Assembly: GCA_902826715.1 (NCBI GenBank)
Contig: CADEFX010000016.1
Span: forward strand, 1-35,718
DNA length: 35,718 nucleotides
Reading direction: 5' to 3'
DNA from: an uncultured Hyphomicrobiales bacterium
GTDB lineage: Bacteria > Pseudomonadota > Alphaproteobacteria > Rhizobiales > Hyphomicrobiaceae
This document shows positions 27,007 through 35,215 of this stretch, piece by piece. Both the position numbers and the translations under genes were made by a program. The notes beneath the pieces were generated by a model. It had not been told where the DNA came from. It searched no databases and worked only from the letters and a program-made list of their open reading frames with translations. Position 1 is the stretch's first letter. Every line of letters starts with the position of its first letter.

Positions 27007-28338
27007 ATGGCAAACGACACGACAATCTTCGCCCTTTCGACCGCGCCCGGCCGTGGCGCGCTGGCGGTATTCCGGATCTCTGGACCTGCCGCCGGCGATG
27101 TCATCGATGGCATGGCTGGTCCAAAGCCGAGGCCTCGCACGGCCGGCCTGCGCATCATCCGAGATCCGGAGACGCGCGAAGCCTTGGACCAGGGGCTGGT
27201 GCTGTGGTTTCCGGCGCCCCGAAGCGAGACGGGCGAGGACCTGGCCGAGCTGCACGTCCACGGCGGCCACGCCGTCGCACGCGCCATGCTGCAGGCCATC
27301 GCCAAAGTGCAGGGCACGCGCTTGGCCGATCCCGGCGAGTTTGCGCGGCGCGCTTTCGAGAACGGCAAGATCGATCTCACGCAGGCGGAGGCGATCGCCG
27401 ATCTCGTCGATGCGGAAACGCAAGCGCAAGCGCGGCAGGCATTGCGGCAGGCAGGCGGTGTGTTGGTCCGGCTCTATGAGGGATGGCGCGCTGAGCTGAT
27501 CGAGGGGCAGGCTTTGACGGAAGCGGCCATCGATTTCTCCGACGAGGGCGATGTCGGCGACAGGACGGCAAAGGAGGCGCACACGCGTGTCGAGGCGCTG
27601 GCGGAGAAGCTTCGCCGTCATCTCGACGATGGACATCGCGGCGAGATCCTGCGCGATGGCTTTCATGTCGTGATCGCCGGGCCACCCAATGTCGGCAAGT
27701 CGAGCTTCCTGAACGCCTTGGTGCGGCGGGACGCGGCGATCGTCTCGGAGGAGGCAGGGACGACGCGCGACGTCATCGAGGTGCGAATGGATCTGGGCGG
27801 ATTGCCAGTGGTGCTGAGCGATACGGCCGGCATTCGCGAGACCGAGGGCAAGATCGAGCGCGAGGGCATTCGGCGGACGATTGCGCAGGCGCGGGACGCA
27901 GACCTGGTGCTCTGGCTGATGGACGCGACCGATCCGCAGCCGGACTTGCCGCCTGGTCTGGCACAGGCACGCCATGTCCTGCGTGTGCTCAACAAGATCG
28001 ATCTGGTGCAGCAGACATCGGCGCGAGGCGGATCATGGCTCCGCCTTTCGCTGCGCACGGGCGAAGGCCTGGGCGATGTGACGAAGGCCATCGGGGCGGA
28101 AGCGCGCGACCGCATCGGCGCGACGGAGGCGCCCGTCATCACGCAGGCTCGCCATCGCCAGCAGCTCGAGGCCTGTGCGGGCGCGCTCGGCGACTATCTG
28201 CGCGGCCCGCTCGCCGAGACGGAGCTGCGGGCGGAGGACCTGCGCCGCGCGGCCACTGCGCTGGGCCGCATCACCGGACGTGTTGACGTGGAGGACGTAC
28301 TCGACCAGATCTTCGGCCGGTTCTGCATTGGGAAGTGA
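27007..28338 (+). CDS. mnmE: tRNA uridine-5-carboxymethylaminomethyl modification GTPase MnmE
   Basis: A 443-residue MnmE. With MnmG it installs the cmnm5 group on wobble uridine 34 of several tRNAs. The N-terminal folate-binding domain begins TIFALSTAPGRGALAVFRISG; the GTPase domain has the P-loop GPPNVGKSS (225-233), a switch with EEAGTTRDVIE, DTAG and NKID. The protein ends with the invariant FCIGK (439-443), whose cysteine is required. The ATG at 27007 gives the usual start; an in-frame codon at 26980 adds nine residues. Normally mnmG follows directly, but here a hipBA operon lies between the two. Confidence 0.95.
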   Translation: MANDTTIFALSTAPGRGALAVFRISGPAAGDVIDGMAGPKPRPRTAGLRIIRDPETREALDQGLVLWFPAPRSETGEDLAELHVHGGHAVARAMLQAIAKVQGTRLADPGEFARRAFENGKIDLTQAEAIADLVDAETQAQARQALRQAGGVLVRLYEGWRAELIEGQALTEAAIDFSDEGDVGDRTAKEAHTRVEALAEKLRRHLDDGHRGEILRDGFHVVIAGPPNVGKSSFLNALVRRDAAIVSEEAGTTRDVIEVRMDLGGLPVVLSDTAGIRETEGKIEREGIRRTIAQARDADLVLWLMDATDPQPDLPPGLAQARHVLRVLNKIDLVQQTSARGGSWLRLSLRTGEGLGDVTKAIGAEARDRIGATEAPVITQARHRQQLEACAGALGDYLRGPLAETELRAEDLRRAATALGRITGRVDVEDVLDQIFGRFCIGK

Positions 28339-28341
28339 AAT

Positions 28342-28451
28342 CCCCTCTTCCCATTCTTCATGGGGAGAGGGCTAGGGTGAGGGGCAGCCGCTTGCTCAGT
28401 GCTTGCCGCTGCCCCTCATCCTAACCTTCTCCCCGCAGGCGGAGAGAAGGG
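28342..28451. repeat. Inverted REP pair (REPIN) after mnmE
   Basis: Left and right halves are near-reverse complements, each ending in the core GGTGAGGGGCAGC or its complement, around the spacer CGCTTGCTCAGTGCTTGCC. It begins four bases after the mnmE stop. It is closely similar to the copy at 30494, including part of the spacer (GCTTGCTC and TGCCGCTGCCC). Confidence 0.85.
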
Positions 28452-28526
28452 ACAACGCTGGCGTTGGCGGCGTGGCCTCGGGTTCCATCGAAGAACGGCG
28501 CCCGTCCCAGCACGCCGGGTAAGAAT

Positions 28527-28542
28527 TGTTTCACGTGAAACG
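28527..28542. promoter_or_regulatory. parS site 1 (ParB binding site)
   Basis: TGTTTCACGTGAAACG differs from the 16-bp consensus parS TGTTTCACGTGAAACA only at the last base. It lies 20 bases beyond the 3' end of hipA, about 6 kb from the parAB genes, and should be bound by the ParB encoded at 34181. Confidence 0.93.
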
Positions 28543-28562
28543 CTGTGGGTTGCAGGACCATC

Positions 28563-29945
28563 TCAAGGGGAGGATGGGGCCTTGCGGGGTTTGGACGAGG
28601 CGGCGGGCCGTTTGGGCCGCTTTTCAGGCGTGCGGCGAGGGGAGCGCTTGGGCGGCGGTGTGGCCGGAACGGCCGCGGCTTCGTCCGAGGTGCTGTCGTC
28701 ATTCAAACCGGACAGGATGGCACGGGCGCGGGTTTCGAGGGCCTCGACGAACTTCGGCATAAGCGGGTGATCGCCGGCCGGCAGGGCCACGACCTCCTTG
28801 GCCGTCGCGCCGGCCCTGGCCAGCACGGCTTTGGCCAAGGTCTCCACGCGCGCGATGGTGCGGCTGGCATTAAGGCCGGTGTCCGCGGCGAAGCGCTGCC
28901 AGTGCCGCCGTTTGAGGTGTTCGCCCCGGTTCTTACCGGCGATCTTCTGGGCCATGTTACGGGTGACGTTCTCCCACGCGGACGCGCACATCACGTCATA
29001 GATGGGCGCGAGGCTGATGCCGCGTCCGGAGATCAGCAGCGAGTAGTTCTTGGCGTGGGCGTCGGTGTTGCAGGCGAGCACGTTGAAAATGACGTAGTCC
29101 AGCAGCGCCAGGATGTCGGGCGCCTGCATCCGGCGCCGGGTGAGGGCGAACAGCTGCGCCAGGGTCGGACCTGGAATACCGCTCTGGTTGGATTCGTACT
29201 TGGCCGCGGGCGGCTTGCCCAGCGCCTGGCAGAAATCCTCCTGGTGCAGGCGGCGCCAGCGCTCGCCCTGGCGGACGCGGTCGTAGCGGGTGACGAGCAG
29301 GTACGTGCGATTCCCGGCCTTGCCGGTCGTGACCTCGGGAGCGTTAAGGCCGGCAACCTTGGCGAGGCGCAGGCACAGGGCTTCATTCTGGACGCCGCCG
29401 AACAGCTTGTCGGAATCGGGCTTCAGGATGTGGGTGGACGGGGCGCCTTCGGTGGGCACGCACAGGCGCCCCTCGGCATCGATGGCGACGCCGAGCTTGG
29501 TCTGCACACCGGCGAGCGACATGGAGACGCCGTCGTCGCCGACCAGGAACGGCTTGTTGGGTAGCTCATCGAGAATGCGCTGCAGGGCTTTGTCGCCGGG
29601 GATTGGGCGCCAGTCACCGGGGCCGGTGTGACCGGGCTTGGCGATGGAGAGGGCGCCGGCGGTGTCGCGGCCGATCTCGGCCAGGATGCCGATGACGTCC
29701 TCGGGCGCCGCGCCGAGCCGCAAGCCAACGGTACGGAGCTGCGAGGCCTCGGGCAGCAGGTTGGCGGCCCACGGGAGGAAGATCTCGGGTGGAACCCGCG
29801 GCGTGGTGAGCGGCATGAGCACAGAAATGGGGAAGGCGCCGCGTGTCTTGAGCCAAGCCGGGTCATAGGCGAAGGCCGGGCCCTCGGCGCTGACATCGAT
29901 CTCGCCGACCGTGCGGGTCTCGTAGTAGATGGGGAGGCGGCTCAC
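28563..29945 (-). CDS. hipA: HipA-type serine/threonine kinase toxin
   Basis: A 460-residue HipA-family kinase. In E. coli HipA phosphorylates GltX and halts translation. The N-terminal Couple_hipA part is followed by SMSLAGVQTKLGV, where Ser141 or Ser143 matches the autophosphorylated serine of HipA. The catalytic Asp295 lies in NTDAHAKNYSLL, and Asp317 in YDVM would bind Mg. All key residues are present, so it looks active. An unusual basic, Pro/Lys-rich tail covers residues 429-460. The ATG at 29945 overlaps the hipB stop by 4 bp. Together they form an antitoxin-first operon inserted between mnmE and mnmG. Confidence 0.92.
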   Translation of the reverse strand: MSRLPIYYETRTVGEIDVSAEGPAFAYDPAWLKTRGAFPISVLMPLTTPRVPPEIFLPWAANLLPEASQLRTVGLRLGAAPEDVIGILAEIGRDTAGALSIAKPGHTGPGDWRPIPGDKALQRILDELPNKPFLVGDDGVSMSLAGVQTKLGVAIDAEGRLCVPTEGAPSTHILKPDSDKLFGGVQNEALCLRLAKVAGLNAPEVTTGKAGNRTYLLVTRYDRVRQGERWRRLHQEDFCQALGKPPAAKYESNQSGIPGPTLAQLFALTRRRMQAPDILALLDYVIFNVLACNTDAHAKNYSLLISGRGISLAPIYDVMCASAWENVTRNMAQKIAGKNRGEHLKRRHWQRFAADTGLNASRTIARVETLAKAVLARAGATAKEVVALPAGDHPLMPKFVEALETRARAILSGLNDDSTSDEAAAVPATPPPKRSPRRTPEKRPKRPAASSKPRKAPSSP

Positions 29946-30250
29946 GGTGCGGGCTCATCCAGATCGGGCAGGAGGGTGTCGCCGCCATCGCCAGTGTCGG
30001 TGCCCGCAGCGAGCTCGAAGGGATGAAGGCCGACGGCGATGGCCACAACCAAGGCCTTGCCGAGCTGGCAGCTCGGCTTGCCGCCCTCCAGCTCCAGGAT
30101 GAAGCGGCGGCCGACGCCAGTGGCGAGCGCCAGGTCGTCTTGGCGCATCTTCAGGGCCTCGCGGCGCTGGCGGATCAGCGCGCCGAAGCGGCGGGCATGC
30201 TCGTGGGCGGCGGAGGGTGCGTCGCTTTCCGGTTCGCGGCGGACGGCCAT
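29942..30250 (-). CDS. hipB: HipB-type HTH antitoxin
   Basis: A 102-residue Xre-type DNA-binding antitoxin. The helix-turn-helix covers about residues 24-75 (LIRQRREALKMRQDDLALATGVGRRFILELEGGKPSCQLGKAL), as in E. coli HipB. Such antitoxins bind HipA and repress their own operon. An acidic tail (TGDGGDTLLPDLDEP) follows. The ATG at 30250 has no good Shine-Dalgarno. Upstream are four phased operator-like sites; the first lies 19 bases before the start codon, which fits autorepression. Confidence 0.9.
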   Translation of the reverse strand: MAVRREPESDAPSAAHEHARRFGALIRQRREALKMRQDDLALATGVGRRFILELEGGKPSCQLGKALVVAIAVGLHPFELAAGTDTGDGGDTLLPDLDEPAP

Positions 30251-30268
30251 GGCGGATATCCCGTTGAT

Positions 30269-30283
30269 GTTCCCGAACGGGAA
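30269..30283. promoter_or_regulatory. hipBA operator-like site 1
   Basis: GTTCCCGAACGGGAA contains the perfect palindrome TTCCCG-AA-CGGGAA. It is the most symmetric of the four copies and is nearest to the hipB start, where it would block the promoter or ribosome site. Confidence 0.7.
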
Positions 30284-30318
30284 TATGTGTACGCGCCGCG
30301 GACGAATAAAGCCCTAAT

Positions 30319-30333
30319 GTGCGCGAGCGGGAA
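30319..30333. promoter_or_regulatory. hipBA operator-like site 2
   Basis: GTGCGCGAGCGGGAA is identical in 15 bases to site 3 and shares GT, CGA and CGGGAA with site 1. It is exactly 50 bp from site 1. The 20 bases TAATGTGCGCGAGCGGGAAC are the same in sites 2 and 3. Confidence 0.65.
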
Positions 30334-30368
30334 CTTTATGGGGATAAATGGCGGTTGAGACAGGTAAT

Positions 30369-30383
30369 GTGCGCGAGCGGGAA
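30369..30383. promoter_or_regulatory. hipBA operator-like site 3
   Basis: GTGCGCGAGCGGGAA, identical to site 2 and exactly 50 bp further upstream of hipB. Confidence 0.65.
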
Positions 30384-30417
30384 CATTTGGCTATAAAAGG
30401 GGTAGATCAGGTCGAAA

Positions 30418-30432
30418 GTGTGCGAACGGGAA
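30418..30432. promoter_or_regulatory. hipBA operator-like site 4
   Basis: GTGTGCGAACGGGAA, 49 bp beyond site 3 and 27 bp before parS site 2. It shares the invariant GT, CGA and CGGGAA positions. Confidence 0.65.
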
Positions 30433-30459
30433 CATGGCCTCCGCGAGTCGTAGGCGGAA

Positions 30460-30475
30460 TGTTTCACGTGAAGCA
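30460..30475. promoter_or_regulatory. parS site 2 (one mismatch)
   Basis: TGTTTCACGTGAAGCA matches the parS consensus in 15 of 16 bases; the A-to-G change at position 14 breaks the dyad slightly. It lies between hipB operator 4 and the REP pair at 30494. Confidence 0.85.
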
Positions 30476-30493
30476 ACAGCGCTGGCCCTTTAT

Positions 30494-30635
30494 CCCCTCT
30501 CTCCCTTCTTCATGGGGAGAGGGTTAGGGTGAGGGGCAGGAGCTTGCTCGGAGTATGCCGCTGCCCTTCATCCCGACCTTCTCGTCATGGCGTAGCCATC
30601 CTCCGCATGGGCGTAAGAACGGGGAGAAGGGGAGG
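30494..30635. repeat. Inverted REP pair (REPIN) before mnmG
   Basis: Same family as 28342: the left half has GGGGAGAGGGTTAGGGTGAGGGG, written here in shortened form as its core GGTTAGGGTGAGGGG, and the right half is its reverse complement with a short insertion around 30592-30620. It ends about 75 bp before mnmG. Confidence 0.8.
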
Positions 30636-30697
30636 GGGCGCTTCGCGCTCGCCGCTTGAGTCATCAAGAGCCCATTTCCCCCGCCCCCCGCCCCCGC

Positions 30698-30703
30698 TAT
30701 AAC
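30698..30703 (+). promoter_or_regulatory. -10 box placed for a leaderless mnmG transcript
   Basis: TATAAC ends exactly seven bases before the mnmG ATG, and no Shine-Dalgarno is present in the C-rich leader. The same geometry is seen at the TetR gene. A -35 box was not recognised. Confidence 0.45.
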
Positions 30704-30710
30704 CCGCGCC

Positions 30711-32579
30711 ATGAGTGATGTGACTTTCGATGTCGTGGTGATTGGCGGCGGGCACGCGGGTTGCGAGGCGGCGGCGGTGGCGGCGCGCGTGGGCGCGCGC
30801 ACGGCGCTGGTCACCCATTCCTTCGCCACCATCGGCGAAATGTCCTGCAATCCAGCCATCGGCGGGCTCGGCAAGGGGCATCTGGTGCGCGAGATCGATG
30901 CCCTGGACGGGCTCATGGGCCGGGTGGCGGATGCGGCGGGCATTCAGTTCCGGCTGCTGAACCGCTCCAAGGGGCCGGCGGTGCAGGGGCCGCGGGCGCA
31001 GGCGGATCGCAAGCTCTACCGGCAGGCCATGCAGGCGGCGATCCGAGAAACGGCCAATCTGGAGGTCATCGAAGGCCAGGCCGAGAACCTACTTCTGACC
31101 GACGGCCGCGTGATGGGCGTGATCGCGGCAGGCCGGGAGATCAAGGCCGGGGCCGTGGTCATCACCACCGGCACATTCCTGCGCGGGCTCATTCATATGG
31201 GCGACGTAAAGATTCCGGCGGGCCGCATGGGCGAAAAGCCGGCTGTGGCGCTGGCGGAGAGGCTGTATGGGCTCGGCCTCGCCATGGGGCGGCTCAAGAC
31301 GGGCACGCCGGCGCGGCTCGATGGCAGATCTATTGCCTGGAACGCGCTCGAGATGCAGCCCGCTGACGATGAGCCAGTGCCCTTCTCTTTCCTGACCACG
31401 GCCATCACGAATCCGCAGATTTCGTGCGGTATCACGCATACGAACGAGGCCACGCACGCCATCATCCGCGCCAACCTCGGCCGCTCGGCCATGTATTCCG
31501 GCGACATTACGAGCGTGGGCCCCCGCTATTGCCCGTCCATCGAGGACAAGGTGGTGCGGTTCAAGGATCGCACGTCGCACCAGATCTTTCTCGAGCCGGA
31601 AGGGCTCGACGACGACACGGTGTATCCCAACGGGCTGTCGACCTCGCTGCCGGCGGAGGTGCAGGAGGTATTCCAGCGCACGCTGCCGGGATTGGAAAAG
31701 GTCGTCATCCGGCGGCCGGGATATGCCATCGAGTACGACTACGTCGATCCGCGTGAGTTGAGCCCAACGCTGGAGGTGAAGCGCGTACGCGGGCTGTTCC
31801 TGGCCGGGCAGATCAACGGCACCACGGGCTACGAGGAGGCGGGCGCCCAGGGCCTTATGGCTGGTCTCAACGCGGCGCTGAAGGCTTCGGGCTGCGCGGA
31901 TGGCGTAGTGATGTCGCGGGCGGACGCGTATCTGGGCGTCATGATCGACGACCTGGTCACGCGCGGGGTGACGGAGCCCTATCGCATGTTCACGTCGCGC
32001 GCCGAGTATCGGTTGCGACTGCGCGCGGACAACGCGGATCAGCGGCTGACGCCGTTGGGCGAGACGGTGGCATGCATTGGCGCAGAGCGGCGGATGGCGT
32101 ATCGAGCGAAGGCCGACGCGCTGACACAAGGCCGGGCACTGTTGGAAGGCCTTTCCTTCACGCCGACGGAGGCCGGGCGTGCCGGGGTTGAGATCAACCG
32201 CGACGGGCGGCGGCGAACGGCCTTCGAGATGCTGTCCTATCCGGGCGTGAATTTCGCGCGGCTGGCCGCGATCTGGCCGGAACTGACAAGGGTTGATTCT
32301 ACAAGTCGAAGGCAGCTCGAAATCGACGCGCGCTATGCGGCCTATGTGGACCGGCAGGAGGTCGATATCGCGGCGCTGCGCAAGGATGAGGGCGTGCGCA
32401 TCCCCGCGACGTTCGATTTCGCTGCGATCGCGAGCCTGTCGAACGAGGTGCGCCAGAAGCTCACGACGCACCGCCCGGCCACCATCGCCCAGGCGGCCCG
32501 GATCGACGGCATGACACCGGCAGCCCTCATGCTGCTGCTGGCGCATCTTAAGAAGGCGCCACGGCGGGCCAGCGCGTGA
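30711..32579 (+). CDS. mnmG: tRNA uridine-5-carboxymethylaminomethyl modification enzyme MnmG
   Basis: A 622-residue FAD enzyme (GidA) that works with MnmE on tRNA wobble uridine. The N-terminal dinucleotide fold is [14 protein letters not shown] (8-21), and [23 protein letters not shown] is the conserved block that follows. The [16 protein letters not shown] region, [21 protein letters not shown] and the C-terminal MnmE-binding helices complete it. The length is normal. Promoter geometry suggests it may be transcribed from its own start without a leader, now that hipBA separates it from mnmE. Its end overlaps rsmG by 4 bp. Confidence 0.96.
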   Translation: MSDVTFDVVVIGGGHAGCEAAAVAARVGARTALVTHSFATIGEMSCNPAIGGLGKGHLVREIDALDGLMGRVADAAGIQFRLLNRSKGPAVQGPRAQADRKLYRQAMQAAIRETANLEVIEGQAENLLLTDGRVMGVIAAGREIKAGAVVITTGTFLRGLIHMGDVKIPAGRMGEKPAVALAERLYGLGLAMGRLKTGTPARLDGRSIAWNALEMQPADDEPVPFSFLTTAITNPQISCGITHTNEATHAIIRANLGRSAMYSGDITSVGPRYCPSIEDKVVRFKDRTSHQIFLEPEGLDDDTVYPNGLSTSLPAEVQEVFQRTLPGLEKVVIRRPGYAIEYDYVDPRELSPTLEVKRVRGLFLAGQINGTTGYEEAGAQGLMAGLNAALKASGCADGVVMSRADAYLGVMIDDLVTRGVTEPYRMFTSRAEYRLRLRADNADQRLTPLGETVACIGAERRMAYRAKADALTQGRALLEGLSFTPTEAGRAGVEINRDGRRRTAFEMLSYPGVNFARLAAIWPELTRVDSTSRRQLEIDARYAAYVDRQEVDIAALRKDEGVRIPATFDFAAIASLSNEVRQKLTTHRPATIAQAARIDGMTPAALMLLLAHLKKAPRRASA

Positions 32580-33253
32580 CGGGCGCCCGCGGACAGGTGC
32601 CGGCGCCGATTGCCGGGCCGAGCCAGTTCGCTGAAGCGTTTGATGTTTCACGTGAAACGTTGGGCCGACTGGAACTTTACGCGCGGCTCCTCGAGCAGTG
32701 GCAGAAGGCCGTCAATCTCGTCTCGGGAAAAACGCTGCCGCAGGTCTGGCAACGGCATTTCGCCGACAGCGCCCAGCTCTACCGGATGGCGCCGGACGCC
32801 AAACGCTGGGTCGATCTCGGCAGCGGCGCGGGTTTTCCCGGCCTGGTGGTGGCGATTCTGATGGCCGAGCGCGGCGAAGGCCACGTCACGCTGGTGGAAA
32901 GCGACGTGCGCAAGGGGGCATTCATGCGCGAGGTGGCGCGCCAAGCCGGGATAGTTGTGGACGTCGCCACCGAACGCATTGAAAGCTTCTCGACCAAAGG
33001 TCGAATCAGCGAGACTGCTATCAACGTAATTTCGGCGCGTGCACTTGCGCCGCTGGACAGGCTCTTGGAGCTTTCGTCCGCCCTGTTCTCGCGTAACACG
33101 CTGGGTTTGTTCCTCAAAGGGCGCGAATTGCGCTCCGAGCTGGACGAAGCGCAGCGCCGCTGGGCGTTCGACAGTACCGTTGTGCCGAGCCTGACCGATG
33201 CCAGCGGACAGATCCTTCAAGTGCGTGCGCTGAGAGCCAGGACGGAGGACTGA
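32576..33253 (+). CDS. rsmG: 16S rRNA (guanine-N7)-methyltransferase RsmG
   Basis: A 225-residue RsmG (GidB) that methylates G527 of 16S rRNA. The SAM loop is [14 protein letters not shown] (78-91), and [15 protein letters not shown] is the later conserved block. A GTG at 32576 overlaps the mnmG stop (GTGA), so translation is coupled. Codons 23-28 (DVSRET) are made by a parS site, so the gene has a double task. It is followed closely by parA. Confidence 0.94.
   Translation: MTGARGQVPAPIAGPSQFAEAFDVSRETLGRLELYARLLEQWQKAVNLVSGKTLPQVWQRHFADSAQLYRMAPDAKRWVDLGSGAGFPGLVVAILMAERGEGHVTLVESDVRKGAFMREVARQAGIVVDVATERIESFSTKGRISETAINVISARALAPLDRLLELSSALFSRNTLGLFLKGRELRSELDEAQRRWAFDSTVVPSLTDASGQILQVRALRARTED
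32644..32659. promoter_or_regulatory. parS site 3, inside rsmG
   Basis: TGTTTCACGTGAAACG, the same 16-mer as site 1, lies within rsmG about 1.5 kb upstream of parB. It encodes VSRET in the rsmG frame. Confidence 0.95.
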
Positions 33254-33256
33254 ACC

Positions 33257-34081
33257 GTGGCCGGCATGCATTCACGCGCAGTGCGCACACTGGCGATCGC
33301 CAATCAGAAGGGCGGAGTCGGGAAAACAACGACTGCCATCAATCTCGGCACCGCGCTCGCCGCGGTGGGCGAGCAGGTGCTCATTATCGACCTCGATCCG
33401 CAAGGCAACGCGTCGACAGGCGTCGGCGTTCCGCCCGAAGCGCGGCACGCGACGACGTTCGACGTGCTGACTGGCAAGGTCAGCATAACCAAGGCCATGA
33501 TGGCGACGGCGGTGCCGGGCTTGTCAATCGTGCCGGCAAACTCGGACCTTGTCGGGCTCGAGACGGACCTGATGTCGGAGCAGAACCGGCCGTTCCGCCT
33601 GCGCGATGCGGTGGCAGCGTTTGCCTCCGAGCAGCGTGTTCGCACTGATGCGGCCGTCTCTTATGTGCTGATCGACTGTCCGCCGTCGCTCAACCTGCTG
33701 ACGTTGAACTCGATGGTGGCGGCAGACGCCGTGCTGGTGCCGGTGCAGTGCGAGTTCTTCGCGCTGGAAGGTATCTCGCAGCTCAAGGAAACCATTGATC
33801 AGATCAAGGCGACGCTCAATCCGGCGCTGGAGATCCAAGGCGTGGTGCTGACCATGCATGATGCCCGAACGGCGCTGTCGCGCGAGGTCGCGAGCGAGGT
33901 CCGGCAGTTCTTCGGCAGCAAGGTCTATCAGACCATGATCCCGCGCAATGTGAAGGTGGCCGAGGCGCCGTCGCACGGCAAGCCGATCCTGCTCTATGAT
34001 TACGAGTGTCCGGGCAGCCAGGCGTACATCGGGCTCGCGCGCGAGATCATCGATCGCGAGCGTCACTACAAAGCGGCATGA
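33257..34081 (+). CDS. parA: Chromosome partition ATPase ParA
   Basis: A 274-residue ParA/Soj ATPase that moves ParB-parS complexes, and so the newly copied origin, to the cell pole. The deviant Walker A is KGGVGKTT (18-25), followed by LIIDLDPQGNAST (A' motif) and LIDCPPSLNLLT (Walker B). The start is a GTG at 33257 with GGAGG about eight bases upstream, overlapping the end of rsmG closely (3 bp gap). It forms an operon with mnmG, rsmG and parB. Confidence 0.96.
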   Translation: MAGMHSRAVRTLAIANQKGGVGKTTTAINLGTALAAVGEQVLIIDLDPQGNASTGVGVPPEARHATTFDVLTGKVSITKAMMATAVPGLSIVPANSDLVGLETDLMSEQNRPFRLRDAVAAFASEQRVRTDAAVSYVLIDCPPSLNLLTLNSMVAADAVLVPVQCEFFALEGISQLKETIDQIKATLNPALEIQGVVLTMHDARTALSREVASEVRQFFGSKVYQTMIPRNVKVAEAPSHGKPILLYDYECPGSQAYIGLAREIIDRERHYKAA

Positions 34082-34180
34082 GACACGAGCAGACCATCGG
34101 CCGGGATCTAATCCCCGGCCGACACCGCGCAGGCAGAATGCCGGTCATCGTGAGAGACAACTGAAGGAGAACGTCTGGCC

Positions 34181-35059
34181 ATGGTATCGCCTATGCAGAA
34201 GGGCCGGCTGGGGAGAGGGCTCGCCTCGCTGATCGGGGAGCCCGGCCCCACGCAGACGCGCCTGCCGCCCGAAGGCGAACAGCGCATGATCAGCATCGAT
34301 CAGATCCGTGCCGGCAAGCTCAATCCGCGCAAGGATTTCCCGCCCGAGGAACTGGCGGAGCTGGCCGATTCCATCCAACAGAAGGGCTTGGTGCAGCCGA
34401 TTCTCGTGCGGCCCGAGCGCGCACCGGGTCGGGGATACGAGATCGTAGCCGGCGAACGCCGTTGGCGCGCATCGCAGAAGGCTGGCCTGCATGCCATCCC
34501 AGCCATCGTGCGCGAGCTGGAGGACCAGGAAGTTCTCGAGCTCGCAATCATCGAGAACGTGCAGCGCTCGGATCTCAATCCGATCGAGGAAGCGGCCGGC
34601 TACAACGAGCTGATCGAGCGTTACGGCTACACGCAAGAGGCGCTGGCGGAAGTGATTGGCAAGAGCCGAAGCCATCTTGCCAATACACTGCGGTTGCTGA
34701 AACTGCCCGAAAGCGTGCGCGCCATGGTGCAGCAGGGCCAGATTTCCGCGGGGCACGGACGGGCGCTGATCGGCCGTGAGGATGCCGAGCTGCTCGCGCA
34801 TCGGGTCGTGCGCGACGATCTCAACGTGCGCGAGGTCGAAGCGCTTGTGCAAGGCGCTCCCGTGCGCTCCGAATCCCGCCCGCCACGCGAGAAGGATCCC
34901 GACACCCGTGCCTTCGAGAAGGAGTTGGCGGACGTGCTGGGGCTCAAGGTCGAGATCAAGAAAGGCTCGGGCGAGAGCGGCGTACTGATGATCAAGTACG
35001 GCAACTACGATCAGCTCGACTACATCCGCATGCGGCTGACAGGCCCTCCGGGGGGCTGA
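34181..35059 (+). CDS. parB: Chromosome partition protein ParB
   Basis: A 292-residue ParB, the CTP-dependent clamp that loads at parS. The CTP-binding motifs are GERRWRAS (91-98) and ENVQRSDLNPIEEA (125-138). The helix-turn-helix covers about 151-172 (TQEALAEVIGKSRSHLANTLRLL), and the C-terminal dimer domain ends in LDYIRMRL. The N terminus keeps the GRGLASLIG box that stimulates ParA. AAGGAG lies about 12 bases before the ATG at 34181; an ATG at 34193 is an alternative. Its targets are the three parS sites listed here. A terminator follows. Confidence 0.96.
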   Translation: MVSPMQKGRLGRGLASLIGEPGPTQTRLPPEGEQRMISIDQIRAGKLNPRKDFPPEELAELADSIQQKGLVQPILVRPERAPGRGYEIVAGERRWRASQKAGLHAIPAIVRELEDQEVLELAIIENVQRSDLNPIEEAAGYNELIERYGYTQEALAEVIGKSRSHLANTLRLLKLPESVRAMVQQGQISAGHGRALIGREDAELLAHRVVRDDLNVREVEALVQGAPVRSESRPPREKDPDTRAFEKELADVLGLKVEIKKGSGESGVLMIKYGNYDQLDYIRMRLTGPPGG

Positions 35060-35084
35060 AACAGTTCCACCCTGGGCTGTTTGG

Positions 35085-35120
35085 AGCCCCGCCGCGGCAC
35101 TTGCGGCGGGGCTTTTTCTT
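35085..35120 (+). terminator. Rho-independent terminator after parB
   Basis: A perfect 10-bp stem GCCCCGCCGC/GCGGCGGGGC around GGCACTT, followed by TTTTTCTT. It lies 26 bases after the parB stop and closes the mnmG-rsmG-parA-parB operon. Confidence 0.92.
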
Positions 35121-35215
35121 GCGAAATCTCAAGCAACTCTCGTGTCATGTCTTGACGTGCTCGTCTCTCGGGCGGATGACGTGGGCGTCGGCAGCACATT
35201 GGAGAGACATACAAC

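Noticed and set aside
30269..30432. Regularly spaced repeats resembling a short CRISPR array
   Set aside because: Only four degenerate 15-bp copies, one strongly palindromic, upstream of an HTH antitoxin and with no cas genes. Operators explain them better.
31089..32651. Long minus-strand open frame of 520 codons
   Set aside because: Antisense shadow of mnmG, whose product is fully conserved.
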